Part shown: piece by piece, positions 24,352 through 34,479 of the stretch
How the letters are laid out: every line of letters begins with the position of its first letter
How positions within the stretch are numbered: position 1 is the stretch's first letter
DNA from: Blastococcus aurantiacus
GTDB lineage: Bacteria; Actinomycetota; Actinomycetes; Mycobacteriales; Geodermatophilaceae
Length of the DNA: 64,000 bases
NCBI RefSeq assembly: GCF_900102425.1
Contig: NZ_FNBT01000002.1
Coordinates: 1-64,000, forward strand
Direction of reading: 5' to 3'
Made by a program: the position numbers and the translations under genes
The notes under the pieces: model-generated
The model's input: only the letters and a program-made list of their open reading frames with translations
What the model was told of the DNA's origin: nothing
Database searches by the model: none

Positions 24352-25941
24352 TCAGCTGCCGGCGCGACGGACGGCGGCGCAGAAGACGCGCGCGTCCTCG
24401 ACGGTCCCCTCCAGCGGCGCGAGCACCGACGAGCGCGCCACCTCCGCGACGCGCGCGGTGAGCCGCTGCTCCGCCCGGCGTCGTCGCCGGCGGGCACCAG
24501 CGCGGACGAAGGGCCGGGCCAGCACCGCCAGCAGCGCGCCGGCGAGCAGCCCGAGCACCAGCAGCAGGGTCGGCAGGGGGATGCCCTCGACCTCCGGCAG
24601 CGGCAGGACGTCGTCCAACTGCAGCCAGCCCAGGACGACGAGGCCGAGCAGCCACAGCGCTCCGACGAGAGCGCAGGCCAGCAGCGCCCACTGCAGCCCG
24701 CCGACCGCCCGCTGCCACAGCGGCACCCGTGTCGGCCCGAGGTCGGCACCGGTGACGGCGCGGTCGAGCTCGTCGGCCAGCCCGCTGCCCGCCTCGTCGG
24801 CGGTCCGCCGCAGCTCGTCCCGCCACCCCTGGGGCAGCCCCTCGCCCGCCGCGGTGCGGACCTGCCGGAGCGCGGCGGTCATCCCCGCCTGCTGCACCGC
24901 CCCGGCGGTCGGCAGCGACGACCGCGCCCGCTCGTCACCCAGGTGCAGGCGCTCCAGGGGGTCCGGGCGCAGCTTCCGCACCCAGCGCAGCAGCGGCCAC
25001 CCGGTGCGCGCCGTTCCCTCCCGGACGGCGGAGCGCTCCACCGCCGCCGTCACCACCGGTACACCGGCCGCGCCGGCCAGCGCCCCGGTCAGCTCCGCCT
25101 CGGCCGCGCGCGCGGACCCGGCACCCGGGTCACCGTCCGGGCAGTGCGCGGAGAGCGCCTCGGCGGTGGCCCGGACGTCGGCGGTCAGCCGTTCGGTCGC
25201 CGCCCTGCGGGCGCTGACCCGCCGCCCCAGCTCGCCGCGCAGCTCCATCAGGCCCGCGCCCGTGCGCGCCGACGTGGCGACGATCGGCGTGCCCGCGAGC
25301 CCCTCGCCGTCCAGGAGCCGGCGCAGGTCGGCCAGGCAGGCGGCCGCCGCCTGCTCGTCGAGCCGGTCGATCTGGTTGAGCACCACGACCAGCACCCCGG
25401 CGTGACCGGCCATCGGCGCCAGGTAGCGGCCGTGCACCGCGGCGTCCGCGTACTTCTGGGGGTCGAGCACCCAGACCAGCACGTCGACCAGCTCCACCAG
25501 CCGGTCGACCTCCAGCCGGTGCTCCAGCCGGACGCTGTCGTGGTCGGGCAGGTCGAGCAGCACCAGGCCGTCCAGCGCCGGTTCGGCATCGGCCACCCGG
25601 TGCCGACGCGGCACCTCCAGCCAGTCGAGCAGGCGGTCCGCGCCGGCCTCGCCCCAGACCGACGCGTGCGCCACGCCGGTCGTCGGCCGCCGCACGCCCG
25701 GGGTGCTCACCTCGGCGCCGGAGAGCGCGTTGAACAAGGTGGACTTGCCGCTGCCGGTGGCGCCGGCCAGGGCGACGACGGTGGCGTCGCCGAGGGCCTC
25801 GCGCGCCCTGGCCTTGGCCAGGAGCGTGCGGGCGCGGGCGACGTCGGGAACGTCCAGCCGCCCCTCGGCCACCTCGACCGCCTCGCGCAACGCGGCGAGC
25901 CGGTCGGTCAGCGGAAGGGCGTCGCGGTCCCTGCGCCTCAT
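24352..25941 (-). CDS. Membrane-anchored dynamin-like/YfjP-type GTPase (second of pair)
   Basis: A 529-residue GTPase. G1 is AGATGSGKSTLFNAL, G2 Thr lies in VRRPTTGVAH, G3 is DLPDHDS and G4 NQID. Two adjacent transmembrane segments (about 425-480: LQWALLACALVGALWLLGLVV and LPTLLLVLGLLAGALLAVLA) are followed by an Arg-rich stretch, which suggests a membrane anchor with a cytoplasmic GTPase head. ATG overlaps the upstream dynamin gene stop (ATGA, 25938-25941). Paired dynamin-like proteins act together in actinobacterial membrane remodelling (DynA/DynB in Streptomyces septation, IniA/IniC in mycobacteria). Which of these, if any, is the orthologue is not clear. Confidence 0.85.
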   Translation of the reverse strand: MRRRDRDALPLTDRLAALREAVEVAEGRLDVPDVARARTLLAKARAREALGDATVVALAGATGSGKSTLFNALSGAEVSTPGVRRPTTGVAHASVWGEAGADRLLDWLEVPRRHRVADAEPALDGLVLLDLPDHDSVRLEHRLEVDRLVELVDVLVWVLDPQKYADAAVHGRYLAPMAGHAGVLVVVLNQIDRLDEQAAAACLADLRRLLDGEGLAGTPIVATSARTGAGLMELRGELGRRVSARRAATERLTADVRATAEALSAHCPDGDPGAGSARAAEAELTGALAGAAGVPVVTAAVERSAVREGTARTGWPLLRWVRKLRPDPLERLHLGDERARSSLPTAGAVQQAGMTAALRQVRTAAGEGLPQGWRDELRRTADEAGSGLADELDRAVTGADLGPTRVPLWQRAVGGLQWALLACALVGALWLLGLVVLGWLQLDDVLPLPEVEGIPLPTLLLVLGLLAGALLAVLARPFVRAGARRRRRRAEQRLTARVAEVARSSVLAPLEGTVEDARVFCAAVRRAGS

Positions 25942-27650
25942 CGCTGCGCCTGCCGCGCCGCGGAGAGCTCGGCGGCGGCCGCACGCAGCTCCGCGACGGC
26001 GTCGGGCGGCGGTGCGCTCCGGTCGACCAGTTCGTCGAAACGCGCGCGCTCGTCGGTGAGCAAGCTGTTCGCCCGCTGCTCCAGATCCTCCCGGGCCCGG
26101 GTGGCCAGCGCCCGCACCGCGGAGTCGCCGAACACCGCCTCCAGCACCCGCTGGCCGACCGCCGTCGTCCCACCGGCGACCGCCACCTCTCCACCGGTGA
26201 GCCCACCGGTGGAGGCGAAGACGGCGACCATGACCACGGCGCCCACCCCGTTGACCCCCCACGAGTAGGCCCGCGCGCGGGTGCGCTTGTCCGCACCCTC
26301 GTTGCGCACGAGGTCGAGCACGGTGCCCTGCCAGTCGCGCACCTGGGCCGAGGCCGCCGCCGCGTAGTCCGGCGAGGCCGTCTCGAGGTCCGGAGGACCG
26401 GCGGCCAGCAGACTCGGTCCACCCGGCGTCCCCCGCCAGGCGTTGACCGTCCGCTCGGCGGCCTCCTCCGCTGCGTCGCGCAGGAGCACCTCCACCCCCG
26501 ACTCGAGGGCCTGCTGCAGCCCGGCACCGGCCGAGGGACGCCCGGTGAGCGATGCGGTGATCCGGTCGCGCAGCCGGCCGACCTGGCCCTGCAGGGCGCG
26601 CATCCACTCCCCCGTGCCGACGAACTCCTGCCAGCGGGCGAGCACCTCGCCGCGCAGCAGCGCCCCGCTGGCGACGCCCTCGGACACCGCGGTGCACGCC
26701 CGCGCGTAGGCGGCCTCGGCGGCATCGCGGAGCGCCTCGGCGGCAGCGGCCTGCCGCGCCACGCCCTCGGCGACCAGGTCGACTCGACCGCCCAGGCTCT
26801 CCAGCGCCCCGGCCAGGGTCTGGCGGACGACGGCGGCGCGCTGCTCCTGGTCCGCGGCCAGCGAGTGCAGCCAGGAGCGCAGCGGTTCGACCTGGTCCTC
26901 GGGCAGGAAGCCGCCGCTGAGCGGGCGCTCCTCGATGACGAACAGCCGCGCGGCGGACAGCCCGGCGGTGCGGAGCATCCCGCCGAGGTCCGCCGCGATC
27001 TCGCCCGACGCTTCGGGCGGCACGCGGTCGAGCACCACGGCCAGCGCGGTGCCCCGCTCCTGGGCAGTGCGCAACAGCTCCCACGGGACGGCGTCGGCGT
27101 AGCGGGCGGCCGTGGTCACGAACACCCACAGGTCGGCGGCCGCCAGCAGCTGGCCGGCCAGCTCGCGGTTGGTCTCCACCACCGAGTCCACGTCCGGGGC
27201 GTCCAGCACCGCGAGCCCCGGCGGGAGCGCGTCGCTGACCACCAGCCGGAGCCCACCGGTGACCTCGCCCTCGCCGGTGCTGCGGGCCAGGCCCGGGAGC
27301 ACCCGGTCGCCGGCGAAGGCGGCACGGTCGGCCGGCGCGCAGACCAGCACCGGTGCGCGCGTCGTCGGGCGCAGCACACCGGCGGTGGTGACCGGCGTGC
27401 CGAGGAGGCTGTTGACCAGCGTGGACTTACCGGCACCGGTGGACCCGCCGACGACGGCCAGCAGCGGGGCGTCGAGGTCGCGCAGCCGGGGCAGCAGGTA
27501 GTCGTCGACCTGGTCGACGACGGCGCGGGCCGAGCGGCTCGCCTCGTCGCGGCCGGGCACGTCCAGGTACAGGGGGACCTCGGCCAGGAGGTCGCGGAGC
27601 GCCTGCAGGGCGTCGGGGAGGCGCGGCGCAGAGGTGCTCATGACCTGCAT
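25938..27650 (-). CDS. Dynamin-family GTPase (first of pair)
   Basis: A 570-residue protein. G1 is VVGGSTGAGKSTLVNSLLG (about 67-85), G2 Thr lies in LRPTTRAP and G3 is DAPDVDS. The G4 region reads VLDRV instead of the canonical N/TKxD, as often seen in dynamin-like proteins. Helical, Ala/Glu/Arg-rich middle and C-terminal regions fit stalk helices. A short hydrophobic stretch (GVGAVVMVAVFASTGGLTGG, about 470-490) could be a membrane paddle. The start is ATG 27650, with ATG 27641 also possible. Co-translated with the second GTPase. Confidence 0.85.
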   Translation of the reverse strand: MQVMSTSAPRLPDALQALRDLLAEVPLYLDVPGRDEASRSARAVVDQVDDYLLPRLRDLDAPLLAVVGGSTGAGKSTLVNSLLGTPVTTAGVLRPTTRAPVLVCAPADRAAFAGDRVLPGLARSTGEGEVTGGLRLVVSDALPPGLAVLDAPDVDSVVETNRELAGQLLAAADLWVFVTTAARYADAVPWELLRTAQERGTALAVVLDRVPPEASGEIAADLGGMLRTAGLSAARLFVIEERPLSGGFLPEDQVEPLRSWLHSLAADQEQRAAVVRQTLAGALESLGGRVDLVAEGVARQAAAAEALRDAAEAAYARACTAVSEGVASGALLRGEVLARWQEFVGTGEWMRALQGQVGRLRDRITASLTGRPSAGAGLQQALESGVEVLLRDAAEEAAERTVNAWRGTPGGPSLLAAGPPDLETASPDYAAAASAQVRDWQGTVLDLVRNEGADKRTRARAYSWGVNGVGAVVMVAVFASTGGLTGGEVAVAGGTTAVGQRVLEAVFGDSAVRALATRAREDLEQRANSLLTDERARFDELVDRSAPPPDAVAELRAAAAELSAARQAQR

Positions 27651-27717
27651 ACCTGCCCCCGACGGAGCCGGCTCACCCGCGCGCCGCGAACGCGCCGCCG
27701 CGACGGCTCTCAGCGGG

Positions 27718-28515
27718 TCAGCGGGCCGTCCACCGCGGAGGCCGCTTCTCGGCGAACGCCTTCATGCCCTCGGCCGCGTCCGCCGACGCGAACAGGCGGC
27801 TCATCTCCTCGCCGGAGCGGTCCCACACGGCGGTCTCCGCGGGCCGGTCGCCGTCGACGATGCCGAGCGCCAGCCGCTTGCTGGCCTGCACCGCGAGCGG
27901 GGCGTTCGAGGCGATGACCTCGGCCAGGCGCATCGCCGTCGGCACCACGTCGGCGGCCGGGACGACCTCGTTCACCAGGCCCCAGCGCAGCGCCTCCTCC
28001 GCGCTCATCGGCTCCCCCGTGAGCACGAGCCGCATCGCCACCTTGCGCGGCAGCTGCTCGGGGAGCCGGAACACCCCGCCGGCGGCGGCGAGCAGTCCGC
28101 GCTTGACCTCCGGCACCCCGAAGGTGGCGTGCTCCGCAGCGACGACGAGGTCGGCGGCGAGCGCCAGCTCCGTGCCGCCGCCCAGCGCCGCACCGTTCAC
28201 CGCGGCGATCACCGGCGTGCTCATGGGGTGGCGCACGAAGCCGGCGAAGCCGTAGTGCTCGCGGCCCGGCACGATCGCCCGCTCGCCTCGGGCCAACGCC
28301 TTCAGGTCGGCCCCGGCGGAGAACGCCTGGTCCCCGGCGCCGGTGAGCACGACGCAGCGGATCTCCGGGTCGGCCTCGGCGGCGTCGAACGCGTCGGCGA
28401 GCCGGGTGGCGACGTCGAGGTCGAGGGCGTTGCGCGCCCCCGGCCGGTTGATGGTGATGAGCGAGACGTGGCCGAGGTGCTCGGTCAGGACGGTCGGCTG
28501 GTCGGGGGTGCTCAC
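27718..28515 (-). CDS. Enoyl-CoA hydratase/isomerase (crotonase family)
   Basis: A 265-residue crotonase-fold protein with the oxyanion-hole segments AFSAGADLKAL and NGAALGGGTELALAADL, and the active-site Glu position in FGVPEVKRGLLAAAGG. The C-terminal EGMKAFAEKRPPRWTAR is typical of hydratases acting on fatty or aromatic acyl-CoAs. It lies downstream of the dynamin pair's start on the same strand, with the acyl-CoA dehydrogenase 57 bases upstream, so it probably shares a beta-oxidation transcript with that gene. GTG start at 28515. Confidence 0.93.
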   Translation of the reverse strand: MSTPDQPTVLTEHLGHVSLITINRPGARNALDLDVATRLADAFDAAEADPEIRCVVLTGAGDQAFSAGADLKALARGERAIVPGREHYGFAGFVRHPMSTPVIAAVNGAALGGGTELALAADLVVAAEHATFGVPEVKRGLLAAAGGVFRLPEQLPRKVAMRLVLTGEPMSAEEALRWGLVNEVVPAADVVPTAMRLAEVIASNAPLAVQASKRLALGIVDGDRPAETAVWDRSGEEMSRLFASADAAEGMKAFAEKRPPRWTAR

Positions 28516-28572
28516 TGCGGGCCTCCGGGACGGTGCGACGAGCGGGCGGAGCGGGAACCGGTCACGGGCTGC

Positions 28573-29715
<1,143 letters not shown>

Positions 29716-29776
29716 GGCCACCTCCGGGTCGGGCGATCGCCTCCGGGGCGGAGGCCCCAGGAACATAACGGGCAGC

Positions 29777-29782
29777 TACATT
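29777..29782 (+). promoter_or_regulatory. -10 element for dapA
   Basis: TACATT ends eight bases before the ATG at 29791, and no Shine-Dalgarno sequence intervenes, so the dapA mRNA is probably leaderless or has a leader of one or two bases. Confidence 0.5.
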
Positions 29783-29790
29783 GCCCGACC

Positions 29791-30693
29791 ATGCCCGCCC
29801 CTTCCCCGGAACGGCCCTTCGGTGCGCTGCTGACGGCCATGGTCACGCCGATGACCGACGACGGCGCCCTCGACCTGGACGCCGCCGAGCGCCTCGCCGT
29901 CGACCTGGTCGAAGCCGGGCACGACGGCCTCGTGCTCAACGGCACCACCGGCGAGGCGCCGACGACGTCGGACCGCGAGAAGGCCGACCTGGTGCGCGCC
30001 GTGGTCCGGGCCCTGGGTGGGCGCGCCCTCGTCCTCGCCGGCGCCGGCTCCAACGACACGCGGCACGCGGTCGCGATGGCGCGGCACGCGGCCGAGGCCG
30101 GCGCCGACGGGCTGCTCGCGGTGACGCCCTACTACTCCCGGCCGTCGCAGGACGGGGTGGTCGCGCACCTGACCGCCGTCGCCGACGCCGGTGACCTGCC
30201 GGTGATGCTCTACGACGTCCCCGCCCGCACGGGGCTCCGGTTGAACGCGGACTCGCTGCGCCGGCTCGCCGAGCACCCGCGCATCACCGCGGTGAAGGAC
30301 GCGACCGAGGACCCGGCCGCCGCGTTCCGGCTGATCCACGAGACGGGGCTGGCCTGGTACTGCGGCGACGACGGCCTGCTGCTGCCGTTCCTGTCGGTCG
30401 GCGCGGTGGGGGTGGTGAGCATGGCCGGGCACCTGGTCGGCGAGCAGCTCGCGCACGTCATCGCGCTGGCCGAGGCGGGCGAGCCGGAGAAGGCCCGCGA
30501 GGTGTTCCGGTCGGTGCTGCCCGTGATCGACCTGATCGTCGGCTCGGGCAACGGCGCGCTCCGGTCGAAGCTCGCGCTCGCCCTCACCGGCCGCATCCCC
30601 GGGCCGGCGATGCGGCTGCCGCAGCTGCCCGCGGGCGAGGACGAGACCGCCGCGGTCCGCGCGGCGCTGACGGCGGCCCTCGGCGCCCCCTAG
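29791..30693 (+). CDS. dapA: Dihydrodipicolinate synthase (4-hydroxy-tetrahydrodipicolinate synthase) family
   Basis: Class I aldolase condensing pyruvate and aspartate semialdehyde in lysine/diaminopimelate synthesis. The 300-residue product has the family blocks GLVLNGTTGEAPTTSDREK, the catalytic Tyr in VTPYYSRPSQDG, the Arg-binding PARTG and the Schiff-base Lys in ITAVKDATED. It stands alone here. The gene could be a second dapA-like aldolase, but all signature residues of true DapA are present. Confidence 0.93.
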   Translation: MPAPSPERPFGALLTAMVTPMTDDGALDLDAAERLAVDLVEAGHDGLVLNGTTGEAPTTSDREKADLVRAVVRALGGRALVLAGAGSNDTRHAVAMARHAAEAGADGLLAVTPYYSRPSQDGVVAHLTAVADAGDLPVMLYDVPARTGLRLNADSLRRLAEHPRITAVKDATEDPAAAFRLIHETGLAWYCGDDGLLLPFLSVGAVGVVSMAGHLVGEQLAHVIALAEAGEPEKAREVFRSVLPVIDLIVGSGNGALRSKLALALTGRIPGPAMRLPQLPAGEDETAAVRAALTAALGAP

Positions 30694-30735
30694 CCCGGTT
30701 CCCGCCCGCGTGCGCGACGGACGGGGTGGGAGTGA

Positions 30736-30758
30736 CGGGTGCGCCGAACACGCACCCG
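30736..30758 (+). terminator. Hairpin terminator after dapA
   Basis: CGGGTGCG (30736-30743), 7-nt loop, CGCACCCG (30751-30758): an 8-bp perfect stem 43 bases after the dapA stop, without a T tract. Confidence 0.5.
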
Positions 30759-30800
30759 GCGGTGCTGGTCCGGAGGCGCCGCGGCTCGGACCCTGGCTCC

Positions 30801-31043
30801 ATGACCAGCGTCTACGCGTACGGCACAGCACACGCGGTCGTGATGGTCGGCTCCTTCGGCGTGGGCGGTCTCCAGCCGCGCCAGATCGGCCCGGCCCACG
30901 CCACCATCGGCCGGGTCAGCGGACAGAGCCGGAAGGCGCTCTGCGGCGCCTACGTCTCCCTCGACGAGCAGCAGCCGTGGCCCCCGGAGGGCTACGACGA
31001 CCAGCAGCTCTGCGCCTCCTGCGCCGAGCTGGCCGCCCTCTGA
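30801..31043 (+). CDS. Small cysteine-containing hypothetical protein
   Basis: An 80-residue product from ATG 30801. The C-terminal half has ALCGAYVS and LCASCAEL, a possible Cys3 or CxxC-type metal site. The N-terminal half contains VGGLQPRQIGPAHATIGRVSGQSRKA. The layout (short basic stretch before a Cys cluster) is seen in uncharacterised actinobacterial proteins, but no function is known to me. It converges with the MoaD-like gene. Confidence 0.6.
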   Translation: MTSVYAYGTAHAVVMVGSFGVGGLQPRQIGPAHATIGRVSGQSRKALCGAYVSLDEQQPWPPEGYDDQQLCASCAELAAL

Positions 31044-31064
31044 CCCCCGCCCTCTGATTCGCCG

Positions 31065-31346
31065 TCACCCGCCGGCGACCGACGGCAGCACCTGCACGAC
31101 GGCGCCGTCCGTCACCGCCGTGTCCAGCCCGCCCTGCCAGCGCACGTCCTCGCCGTCGACGTAGACGTCCACGAACCGGCGCACCCGCCCCGTCTCGTCG
31201 CGGATCCGCCTGCCCAGCGTCGGGTGCCGGGCGGCGAGCGCGTCCAGCAGGTCGGCGAGCGTGTCCCCTGCCGGGTCGACGTCGAGGTGCCTGGTGCCGC
31301 CGGCCAGGTCGGCGAGCGCCCCCGGGAGCACCACCTGGACGGTCAC
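31065..31346 (-). CDS. MoaD/ThiS-family ubiquitin-like sulfur carrier
   Basis: A 93-residue beta-grasp protein ending VQVLPSVAGG, with the terminal Gly-Gly needed for adenylation and thiocarboxylate formation. Central blocks LADLAGGTRHLDVD and LADLLDALAARHPTLGRRI match MoaD-like proteins. Its GTG overlaps the stop of the BNR-repeat gene (GTGA, 31343-31346), so it is always made with that protein. No molybdopterin or thiamine gene is nearby, so its sulfur acceptor is unknown. Confidence 0.85.
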   Translation of the reverse strand: MTVQVVLPGALADLAGGTRHLDVDPAGDTLADLLDALAARHPTLGRRIRDETGRVRRFVDVYVDGEDVRWQGGLDTAVTDGAVVQVLPSVAGG

Positions 31347-32422
31347 GGCAGCCGGACGGCCCGCACCGCGAGGACGTCGGGGAGATGGTCGGCGACGAGC
31401 GTGAAGGTGTCCCCCTCGTCCGCGCTGGCGTAGACGCAGCCGTCGCGGGTGCCGAGGTAGAGACCGGTCGGGTCGGCGTCGTCCACGCAGAAGGCGTCCC
31501 GCAGCACGGTGGTCCACGCGGCGTCGGGCAGGCCGTCGCCCACCTCGGCCCAGGTCCCGCCGGCGTCGCGGGTGCGGTGCACGCGCAGCCGCCCGTCCGG
31601 CGGTACACGCTGCACGTCGGCCACCAGGGGCACGACCCACGCCGTACCGGGGGTCGACGGCGAGGCGGCGATGGGGAAACCGAAGTCGGCGGGCAGCCCC
31701 TCGGCGATCGACGTCCAGGAGTCGCCGCCATCGTCGGTGCGGAACACCCCGAAGTGGTTCTGGGCGTACATCCGCGCCGGGTCCCCTGCGTCGACGGCGA
31801 CCTTGTGCACGCACTGGCCGTACTCCGGCGGTTCGGGGAGGAAGACGGCGCTGATGCCGCGGTTGCGGGGCGCCCAGCCGGTGGCGCCGTCGTCGCTGAC
31901 GTAGACGCCGCCGGTGCTCATCGCCACCGTGACCCGGTCGGACGCCGGGTCCGGGAGGATCGTGTGCACGGCTCCGCCACCGGCGCCGGGCTCCCAGGTG
32001 GGCCGGTGCGGGTGGTCCCACAGACCGCGGACCAGGGAGAAGCTGCAGCCGCCGTCGGTGCTGCGCCACAGCGAGTGCGGCTCGCAGCCGGCCCACACGA
32101 CGTCGGGGCGCCCGGCCGAGTCGGGGCGCAACTGCCAGACCCGGGCCAGCGCGGCCCCGGTGTCCTCGGGAAAGCGGACGGCGCCATCGTCGGTCTCCTG
32201 CCAGGAGGCGCCCAGGTCGTCGGACCGGACCACCGACGGGCCCCAGTGCCCGTACTGGATGCCGGCGAGGACCCGCGGTCGCGGACGCCGCGTGTCGACG
32301 CACACCGCGGCCACCTCCTGGGCCAGCAGGTGCGGTTCCCCCACGGTCCAGGTGCGCCGGTCGTCGTCGCTGCGGGCCAGCCACAGCCCCTTGCGTGTGC
32401 CGATCGCCAGCAGAACGGTCAT
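31343..32422 (-). CDS. BNR/Asp-box repeat beta-propeller protein (sialidase/sortilin-like)
   Basis: A 359-residue protein with no signal peptide and six Asp-box repeats: SDDLGASW, STDGGCSF, SDDGATGW, TDDGGDSW, TRDAGGTW and SADEGDTF. This predicts a six-bladed (or larger) propeller. It starts MTVLLAIGTRKGLWLARSDD, typical of cytosolic exo-sialidase-like proteins often paired with a MoaD-like protein in actinobacteria. Sialidase catalytic residues are not obvious, so enzymatic activity is doubtful. ATG is preceded by GGGAGGGG. Confidence 0.85.
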   Translation of the reverse strand: MTVLLAIGTRKGLWLARSDDDRRTWTVGEPHLLAQEVAAVCVDTRRPRPRVLAGIQYGHWGPSVVRSDDLGASWQETDDGAVRFPEDTGAALARVWQLRPDSAGRPDVVWAGCEPHSLWRSTDGGCSFSLVRGLWDHPHRPTWEPGAGGGAVHTILPDPASDRVTVAMSTGGVYVSDDGATGWAPRNRGISAVFLPEPPEYGQCVHKVAVDAGDPARMYAQNHFGVFRTDDGGDSWTSIAEGLPADFGFPIAASPSTPGTAWVVPLVADVQRVPPDGRLRVHRTRDAGGTWAEVGDGLPDAAWTTVLRDAFCVDDADPTGLYLGTRDGCVYASADEGDTFTLVADHLPDVLAVRAVRLP

Positions 32423-32478
32423 GACGCCCCTCCCGGGTGGATGGTCTCGGGAGGAGAGACCGCCGGGAGGTGCGGAAC

Positions 32479-32940
32479 TCAGCGGCGGGTGGCGCCGCCC
32501 GTCCCCGGGTCGGTCGGCAGGGTCTGGGTCCGGTCCGGCGCGGCGTCGGCCTGGGCGGCGTGCCGGCCGGTGTGGTCGGTGGTCGTGCCGTTCCCGTGCA
32601 CCAGATCGGGGGCGGCCTTCTGGGCCCGGGCGCGGAGCTGATCGGCGGCCGTGCGGTCCTCGTCGGCGCGGGCGGACCGCTCCCGGGCCTCCTTCTCGGC
32701 GAGCGCGGCGCGCTCCTGCGCCTCGGCCAGGTCGCGGCGCGCCGCGGCGGCCTGCTCCTCGGCCAGCGCCTGTTCCTTCTCGGCGCGGGCCCCGCGGATC
32801 TGGGCCTCCTGCAGGTTCTCGCGAGCCTGCTCGCGCTTGCGGGCGCGGGAGATGCGCGAGCGCTTGCTCAGCGCCAGGACGAGCAGCGCGAGCAGAACCA
32901 CGGCCACGACGACGAGCAGGACGACGAGCCAGGTGTCCAT
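32479..32940 (-). CDS. Single-pass membrane protein with cytoplasmic coiled coil
   Basis: A 153-residue protein. Residues 4-24 (WLVVLLVVVAVVLLALLVLAL) form one transmembrane helix. Residues 26-110 are a charged Ala/Glu/Arg-rich coiled coil. The tail is disordered and polar. ATG is preceded by GAGGGAGG. The product is probably an anchoring or scaffold protein of unknown partner. No family is recognised. Confidence 0.7.
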   Translation of the reverse strand: MDTWLVVLLVVVAVVLLALLVLALSKRSRISRARKREQARENLQEAQIRGARAEKEQALAEEQAAAARRDLAEAQERAALAEKEARERSARADEDRTAADQLRARAQKAAPDLVHGNGTTTDHTGRHAAQADAAPDRTQTLPTDPGTGGATRR

Positions 32941-33021
32941 GGTGCCTCCCTCGGTAGACAGGGAGGGTGCCCTCGGGTCAGCGGCAGGAAACGCCCGCGC
33001 GGCGCTTGATGATCACCGCGG

Positions 33022-34191
33022 TCACTTCAGGGCGCTGCCGGCCTGCCACTCGTCCCACGGGACCGTCCAGTCGTCGATGTCGGACGACAGCGTGCCCGCC
33101 ATGGAGCCACGGACCTCGACGACGTCGCCCGGCACGGAGAAGTCGAAGAACCAGGCGGCCCGCTCGGTCGAGAGGTTGATGCAGCCGTGGGAGACGTTGG
33201 TGTTGCCCTGCTGCGCCACCGACCAGGGGGCGGCGTGCACGAACTCGCCGCTGTCGGAGATGCGGACGGCGTACTCGACCGGCGTGCGGTAGCCGCCCGG
33301 CGCGTCGACGGGCACCCCGTAGGTGCTGGAGTCCATGACTCGGTTGCGGTTCATCTCGGTGACCACGTGCGCGCCGTTGTAGCTCGGGTTGTCCGGGCTG
33401 CCGGCGCTCATCGGGAAGCTCTGCACCAGCCGGTCGCCGTCGTAGACATCCATCGTGTAGGTGGAGGCGTCGGCGATGGAGACGTGCTTGTCGCCGATGG
33501 AGAACTCGACGGTGCGGTCCTTCTCCCCCCAGACGCCCTCTCCGAAGTCCACGCCGTAGAGGTTCGCGTCCAGGCGCACATCGATGTTGGCGGGCCAGTA
33601 CTCCGAAGGCCGGAAGTGCACCTCGTCGTCGTCCACCCAGCTCCACACGCCGTCGGTCGGGGTGGAGCTGGTGACCACGAGGTTGCGCTCGACGGCGGCC
33701 TTGTCGGCGACCGGGTCGTCGAAGTAGACGCGGATCGGCATGCCGACGCCGACGGTCTGGCCGCCCAGCGGGCCGACCGAGGGCGTGGACACCGCGGCCG
33801 GGGTCACCGTCGTGAAGGTGGAGGTCACCTCTGTCTCGTTGTCGGCGTCGTTGGTCGCCGTGGCGGTGAGCGTGTAGCTGGTGGCGTAGGCCAGAGGCGT
33901 CTCCGGGATCCAGACCTCGGTGCCGGCGTCGCCCTCCGCCGGGGCGATCTCGCCCTCGACGGGCGCGCCGGTGCCGTCCACGAGGGTCACCTCGGCGAGC
34001 TCGCCGTTCACGACGGAGATCTCCAGCGGGGTGAGGGGCCCGACGTCGACCGCGCCCTCGGACGGCGCGACGGTGACCTTCGCCGGAGGGACCGCGGCGG
34101 CGGAGCTGCCCGACCCTTCGCCGTCGTCCCCACTGCACCCTGCCAGGAACACCAGGGTTCCCAGTGCCAGGACCGCCGCTGCTCGCCGCAC
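33022..34191 (-). CDS. L,D-transpeptidase lipoprotein (LdtMt2-like)
   Basis: A 389-residue lipoprotein (lipobox FLAGC, Cys about 19). Two Ig-like domains (about 40-150 and 150-230) are followed by a YkuD catalytic domain (about 235-360) with SHGCINLSTERAAWF, nucleophile Cys near 337 and the HV..TEMNR block. This architecture is that of mycobacterial Ldt enzymes that form 3-3 crosslinks in peptidoglycan. GTG 34191 begins the signal peptide and has AGGAG eight bases upstream. Longer in-frame starts run into proline-rich non-coding sequence. Confidence 0.93.
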   Translation of the reverse strand: MRRAAAVLALGTLVFLAGCSGDDGEGSGSSAAAVPPAKVTVAPSEGAVDVGPLTPLEISVVNGELAEVTLVDGTGAPVEGEIAPAEGDAGTEVWIPETPLAYATSYTLTATATNDADNETEVTSTFTTVTPAAVSTPSVGPLGGQTVGVGMPIRVYFDDPVADKAAVERNLVVTSSTPTDGVWSWVDDDEVHFRPSEYWPANIDVRLDANLYGVDFGEGVWGEKDRTVEFSIGDKHVSIADASTYTMDVYDGDRLVQSFPMSAGSPDNPSYNGAHVVTEMNRNRVMDSSTYGVPVDAPGGYRTPVEYAVRISDSGEFVHAAPWSVAQQGNTNVSHGCINLSTERAAWFFDFSVPGDVVEVRGSMAGTLSSDIDDWTVPWDEWQAGSALK

Positions 34192-34400
34192 CTCGCGACT
34201 CCTCTCCCCCGCCGGCACCGCTCGGAGGACGCCGGGACACCAGTGTCCACGCCGGAGGGCCACCTGCGCCGCGACGTGCGGCAACGCACGTCCCGATTCG
34301 GCGACGGCGGGGTGTGGTGAGGGACTCCCCGCCACCCCCGCACCAGGAGGAACGGGCGCTGGTATCGTTCTCCCTCGTTGCCCGGCCCGCCGGGTGACTC

Positions 34401-34476
<76 letters not shown>

Positions 34477-34479
34477 CCC

